Shown here: in pieces, positions 7,501 to 10,268 of the stretch | Layout: every line of letters begins with the position of its first letter | How positions within the stretch are numbered: the first letter of the stretch is position 1 | Assembly (NCBI RefSeq): GCF_937924975.1 | Contig: NZ_CALEYG010000032.1 | Coordinates: 1 to 10,268, forward strand | Direction: 5' to 3' | Length of the DNA: 10,268 bases | DNA from: an uncultured Stomatobaculum sp. | GTDB lineage: Bacteria > Bacillota > Clostridia > Lachnospirales > Lachnospiraceae | Made by a program: the position numbers and the translations under genes | Notes under the pieces: model-generated | Database searches by the model: none | Seen by the model: only the letters and a program-made list of their open reading frames with translations | Told to the model about the DNA's origin: nothing

Positions 7501-10268
7501 GGATTACTATGTGAATCCTTGGTCCGTGACAGATAAGACATACTTCGGCGGGAATTTCTTAGATCCGACCAAGGCAAGCTACCTGGATCGAAATCGTTAT
7601 AAAGTCAATACCATCGGGCAGGGAACTTCGAGTGCGGGAGAAGTTGCGGGACAGCAGGAATTGGAACTCACCCGAATTGCGGTCGATAATACCGGCGTTA
7701 TCTGGAACAACACCAATATCCCGGAGATATCTTATCAGAATGCCGGAATTGATTTTGCCGGCACCAGTCCGCGGCTCTTGTCTCTGGTCAATGCTGTGAG
7801 CTTTGATATTCAGGCGCCGGGGACATATCAGCCCTTTGTCATTGACGCGACACTCTCGGACGGAAGTGTCAAACACATCGAGGATACCGCCTATTATCGC
7901 TATACTTCGGTTGGCGCGGGGCGTATGCATTATGTGATTCCCGGCGTTGATGTCAAAAACGGTCCGTACATCACAGCAATTAAAGTGAGTTTTCCGAATG
8001 AACTGAACTGGGGAAATAACCGGGCCAAGATGGAGAACTTTTCACCGACCGGCGGTGTTCAGTGGCTACCCAGTGTGGGATTGTCTCTCGTGGAGCAGGA
8101 TATCCCGAAGAAGTATCCGGGAACCAATATCTCAATCGGTTCACTCAGCGAGAAAGATTCCGATCCGACATATGATAAACTGACGGTCAAGGCAAAGCTC
8201 CACTATGAGAATATTTACGGTGAGAATCTGACCACAGATCTCAGTCACTTTGCGACAGAGGGAGCGAGTGACCGCATTGCCGCACAGCGCGTGGACATTG
8301 CTTTCTTCCAAAATCAGCTGGGCTACGGAGCAAGCAACACCTACCAGGGAAGGGAATTGACTGTGGGCGGACAACTCAGGTTCGCCCCCACCACAGGTAC
8401 CAGAAATCTCGCTACGAGCAAAAATTTGAGGATTCGCCCGACCTATTATTTTAAAATCGACAAGAGTTTCACCTATGTCGACAACAGTGCCAAAATACAG
8501 GGATTTGTTCCGAATGCTGCCGGAACGGGGATGACATGGTCTGCGAGTAGCAGTCCGGATGTCATTTTTATCCCGGCGGGCACCGGCGCAGGACAGTCCG
8601 GCCATGCGGATTACGGTATTCTGGTGCTTTCAGCCGATCAGATACCGGAGAGCGAATTGCCGGTTCCGGGACAGACGCTGGGAGCCGGCTGGTATGGCTA
8701 TATCAACAATGTTAGCTTCAAGCTGCAAGCGGACTATTCGGCGGATCCAGTCTATGTAAAGCCGGTACCCGGTGTCTGGCTTGACACAAAGTTTGATGCA
8801 AATCGAGACGGCAGCGGCGGCAATGCGCTGGGCATGGATGTTGAGACCACGAACGACAATAACCAGCTCGTTCAAAATGCGCCGCGCGGCGCGCAGTTCG
8901 GCAATGCAACAGCGGCAAAACCCGGTGCAAGCGCAAATGAAGCGTCGATGCTCTACGCGGCAAATGATACGACACATAAGATTAACCAGGTGACGGCGCT
9001 CGGCCTTCTCGCCCTTGCGCAGGCAAAGAAGCCGTTCCAGGAGAGCTCTACCCGCGTGACAAGTCGAGATCTCAACAACAACCCGAATATTTTCAGCGCG
9101 AAGGTTTTCCTGACCAGTGACGATACGAATCCGACCAACGACTGGGAGATTTATATCCCGGTCCCGAAGGCGGGAGAGCAGTACGGCTATCTGAGCGGCG
9201 GTGTCGCGCAGACAACACCGGCGGCGCAGTTCAGCATGGATTATTATGGGGTCGACACTTCGACACTTGCGGGACTTAACTATACGGTATCTTATACGAC
9301 AGATACAAATCCGGCCGCAAACGGCTACACCAGTGCAAAGGCAGCTGTCTGGACTACAACCAAACCGGCGGATGCCGACATCACCATGGTGAAACTGAGT
9401 GTCACCAACATGCCGCCCGGCAGAAAGGCTTCGGTCACGCTGCAGTATCAGCTGCATGGGCGGAAAGATAAGCTCCTGAATCAGCTGGACGCTGTGGTTG
9501 CCTACGGAAACTTCCATATGGGTACGAGCCCCACGCCGTTCTACGGCGCAGCGGGGCAGGCGAGTAACAAGTTAGAGTACCTGCTCACAGACTTGTCTCT
9601 GAACGGCTACGCTTTCCAGGACGGCAATTTTAATTCCCTTTATGATGCGGGAACGGAAAACCGGCTTGGCAATGTTCGAATGAAACTGCTCGAAGCGGAC
9701 GGCGTGACAGATGTATACCGGAGTGACAACAATCAGCCTTATGTTGTTGCGACCGGCGGAAACGGAGATTATACACTTTATGTGCCGCACGAGGGCAACT
9801 GGGTCGTGCAGGCGGACAGCTCGCTATTGACACCGCTCCGGAAACTCGTCAAGAAAGACCAGGGCACCGATCAGAGCATCAATTCCCGCTTTGACCGGAA
9901 TACCAATCTCGCTGCGGTGACCGTCACGGCAGATGTCCCGGCAGGCAGATATAACCTCCCCAACGTGAACGCGGGTTTCTACAACGTGCCGCAGCTTGAC
10001 CTTGCGGACCAGGTGCTGCATGTCGGGGACAGCGCGACGACCGTGACGCCGAGTCTTCTGAGTCCGGTGGATCCGACGAATCCTGTCGTTAACTACGGAA
10101 TCGCGACCGGTGCGCCGACAGACCTCGTGTCAGCAAACGGCAGCGGCGCGGTGAGCGGCACATTGACGCCGCAGAAGACAGGTATCACAACTGTGCGACT
10201 CACAACGGACGATGGTTACGGAGAACTGATTACCAAGGATGTAAAGGTCACAGTCTGGGCCGATGTGA
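4400..10268 (+). CDS. 5' part of giant secreted surface adhesin (signal peptide to Ig-like domain), open at window end
   Basis: Translating from ATG 4400 gives 1,956 codons without a stop up to the last base. The start is fixed by AGGAGG at 4388-4393 (6-base spacing) and an in-frame TAG at 4382-4384. Residues 1-34 form a signal peptide with a likely ASA cleavage site. Residues 47-59 are strongly acidic (DEDEEEDYTEDAE). Residues about 100-1450 are rich in Tyr, Asn, Gly and Thr, look beta-rich and extracellular, and I recognise no family in them. A WLDTKFDANRDG segment lies near residues 1460-1471, and a beta-sandwich-like region (about 1620-1730) precedes an SdrD-B-like domain (about 1735-1865) and an Ig-like domain (about 1866-1956). 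Only Cys910 and Cys980 remain after signal cleavage. No anchor lies within this piece. It probably continues in frame into base 1 of the window, which supplies the stalk and LPKTG. Inferred role: the adhesive head of a wall-anchored protein; ligand unknown. Confidence 0.93.
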   Translation, partial: MLEKCRKQGRRIIALLTAFVLTFEGMPLQTLASARQNSYIPLISSRDEDEEEDYTEDAELMDDRPLSAEMQVFSLRGLRASGSNASGSNALFGGMLLATPYSAFRQAPGGYAAWTGAVQDGILTAGNNYVKLDPSNTVFHTPADFVIGKYNSRTFSVQFAFRPSEVPDSVRNNLVMELWIPAGIDLSGTPSLNGVAFSSRRLADGSWLLTGKPGPTTASVSGQLTLIQDPNRLIKDLPLTQGEYPIRMRLINNYGSTNPATPPTLYTLDSGDHDKTTVLPLAVPTNNPTMTFSNPSDSYTFMPGEIGGVWSVSGSTPLGKPVGRRMVAHNAYDPSAAEDALAVLGTGNLISSNFVGNNPVWYRKSLEFKVHKTEGYLGESATIHMVLPGEGTQFEQGGTAAWTYETDDGYKLPWMRIGAYQDPPTPTNRDVVINLRNLYSQFTSGRFTEAVAGSGLSYIDLFRKPGTFHVKYFPLVYYNRLYQGNWTATNYTAASGSYIEYADNTTYGGTKRDSGTPLQFHFIQGTDPVRIKTSNDYLDMTYGGDYYRYNLDAVPQYSSTSPEYTDSEEVKSGFRFDDDSDAFKIQDNLLISYDFEEALSPVWLNQLGLAPEYGLGYRMYVKDAQTGQTEIRTLVPGNLYPTYTPQTISYNGQNITETVIDGSGMTDYTFADANIAGNKKYIARVEVFKKEYDYNQRGSFIFWNIYNAGNYKNWFTFKMRAYHHRLSDGTDIPDNYEAKIQRNVSSDQILAENGGQPFTREFKIRTRHLTDDIRVQSTGGGTMEVNRHPEINLFGGYRIIKNPQTMDYNVDSNGQAIAFGDTGYNPVVIELSGDAITLTEYLEKADLRLLGVWDSAGNYHDLQQAGIDPEQAAYLKDGISMYSDTAESVFSNSNDNGGFSGKVYDLNAICQALGTPYATRVVMAADQVNAFRTNVNSGYKDYRFFTQRVYPGHLNYDQAVGTGGAADLPKRLDFTSMLYCQYSDYKSERVDLNPAQDSTIHGISPYHGESKKFAGKSAELVVGNSAKGISVLDRDYYVNPWSVTDKTYFGGNFLDPTKASYLDRNRYKVNTIGQGTSSAGEVAGQQELELTRIAVDNTGVIWNNTNIPEISYQNAGIDFAGTSPRLLSLVNAVSFDIQAPGTYQPFVIDATLSDGSVKHIEDTAYYRYTSVGAGRMHYVIPGVDVKNGPYITAIKVSFPNELNWGNNRAKMENFSPTGGVQWLPSVGLSLVEQDIPKKYPGTNISIGSLSEKDSDPTYDKLTVKAKLHYENIYGENLTTDLSHFATEGASDRIAAQRVDIAFFQNQLGYGASNTYQGRELTVGGQLRFAPTTGTRNLATSKNLRIRPTYYFKIDKSFTYVDNSAKIQGFVPNAAGTGMTWSASSSPDVIFIPAGTGAGQSGHADYGILVLSADQIPESELPVPGQTLGAGWYGYINNVSFKLQADYSADPVYVKPVPGVWLDTKFDANRDGSGGNALGMDVETTNDNNQLVQNAPRGAQFGNATAAKPGASANEASMLYAANDTTHKINQVTALGLLALAQAKKPFQESSTRVTSRDLNNNPNIFSAKVFLTSDDTNPTNDWEIYIPVPKAGEQYGYLSGGVAQTTPAAQFSMDYYGVDTSTLAGLNYTVSYTTDTNPAANGYTSAKAAVWTTTKPADADITMVKLSVTNMPPGRKASVTLQYQLHGRKDKLLNQLDAVVAYGNFHMGTSPTPFYGAAGQASNKLEYLLTDLSLNGYAFQDGNFNSLYDAGTENRLGNVRMKLLEADGVTDVYRSDNNQPYVVATGGNGDYTLYVPHEGNWVVQADSSLLTPLRKLVKKDQGTDQSINSRFDRNTNLAAVTVTADVPAGRYNLPNVNAGFYNVPQLDLADQVLHVGDSATTVTPSLLSPVDPTNPVVNYGIATGAPTDLVSANGSGAVSGTLTPQKTGITTVRLTTDDGYGELITKDVKVTVWADV
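4538..4576 (+). other. acidic leader after signal peptide
   Basis: Residues 47-59 carry ten Asp/Glu in thirteen positions (DEDEEEDYTEDAE). A short Ser-Asn-Ala-Ser-Gly-type repeat follows at about residues 80-90. It is probably a disordered leader at the mature N-terminus. The function is unknown. Confidence 0.7.
4700..8750 (+). other. large unassigned extracellular region (putative adhesive head)
   Basis: About residues 100-1450 of the gene starting at 4400. The sequence is rich in Tyr, Asn, Gly, Thr and Ser with short alternating hydrophobic stretches, which suggests stacked beta domains. I see no catalytic motif, no membrane segment and no obvious internal repeat. Base composition is lower in GC than the repeat region: 22 of 60 G/C in 6481-6540 against 44 of 60 in 1141-1200. 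By position (distal to the stalk) it is the likely binding part, but that is inference only. Confidence 0.55.
9602..9994 (+). other. SdrD B-like (Cna-B-related) domain
   Basis: About residues 1735-1865. It opens with NGYAFQDGNFNSLYDAGTEN, the family pattern G-Y-x-(W/F)-x-D-x-N-x-D-G followed by an acidic calcium-binding-like loop. Then come GNVRMKLLEADG (the gV-V-L-d-G strand) and a GNGDYTLYVPHEGNWVVQAD segment, matching the T-d-x-G-x-Y-x-F...G-x-Y-x-V pattern. In staphylococcal Sdr proteins such domains bind calcium and act as rigid spacers. Here it sits between the head region and the Ig-like domain. Confidence 0.75.
9995..10268 (+). other. bacterial Ig-like domain
   Basis: About residues 1866-1956, beginning LDLADQVLHVGDSATTVTPS. 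It has the strand pattern of Big-type Ig folds: an opening V-x-V-G-D-S, an ANGSGAVSGTLTPQKTGITT turn, and a closing K-D-V-K-V-T-V strand. The closing strand lies at the window end, so the domain is essentially complete. In the joined frame it leads directly into the first B-repeat. The family call is by pattern only. Confidence 0.6.

Overview
The window looks like DNA from a Gram-positive (Bacillota) bacterium, possibly an oral or gut Lachnospiraceae with mid-50s GC. The evidence is a strong AGGAGG Shine-Dalgarno site, a Gram-positive signal peptide, an LPKTG sortase anchor, InlB-type B-repeats and FctA/Spy0128-type isopeptide pilin domains. The genus cannot be told from the sequence alone.

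Layout. Positions 1-4193 are the 3' part of a cell-wall-anchored surface protein. It consists of three long units, each holding three B-repeats and one pilin isopeptide domain, then a tenth B-repeat, a Gly/Pro/Thr linker and an LPKTG sorting signal. A 206-base spacer (4194-4399) carries a perfect intrinsic terminator, a sigma-A-like promoter and a ribosome binding site. From 4400 to the last base runs a second very large reading frame with no stop inside the window: a signal peptide, an acidic leader, about 1,350 residues of unassigned extracellular beta-type sequence, an SdrD-B-like domain and an Ig-like domain. Everything lies on the + strand. No RNA gene, CRISPR array, insertion sequence, replication gene or mobilisation gene was seen.

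The main observation is that the two open ends fit each other. The last base (a) plus the first two (cc) make one Thr codon. The joined frame then reads straight from the Ig-like domain into the first strand of a B-repeat, with the V-x-F/Y-D pattern seen in the other units. If the window is circular, or one period of a head-to-tail tandem array, there is only one gene. It would be join(4400..10268, 1..4193), 10,062 nt and 3,353 aa, filling about 98% of the 10,268-base unit. Its order would be signal peptide, large N-terminal adhesive region, SdrD-B, Ig, (B-B-B-FctA)x3, B, linker, LPKTG: a complete sortase-anchored giant adhesin. If instead the window is a simple linear slice, the two pieces belong to two adjacent genes of the same kind.

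Role (inference): a sortase-anchored stalked adhesin. The N-terminal region would be the binding head, and the B-repeat/isopeptide array a long, mechanically rigid, protease-resistant stalk.
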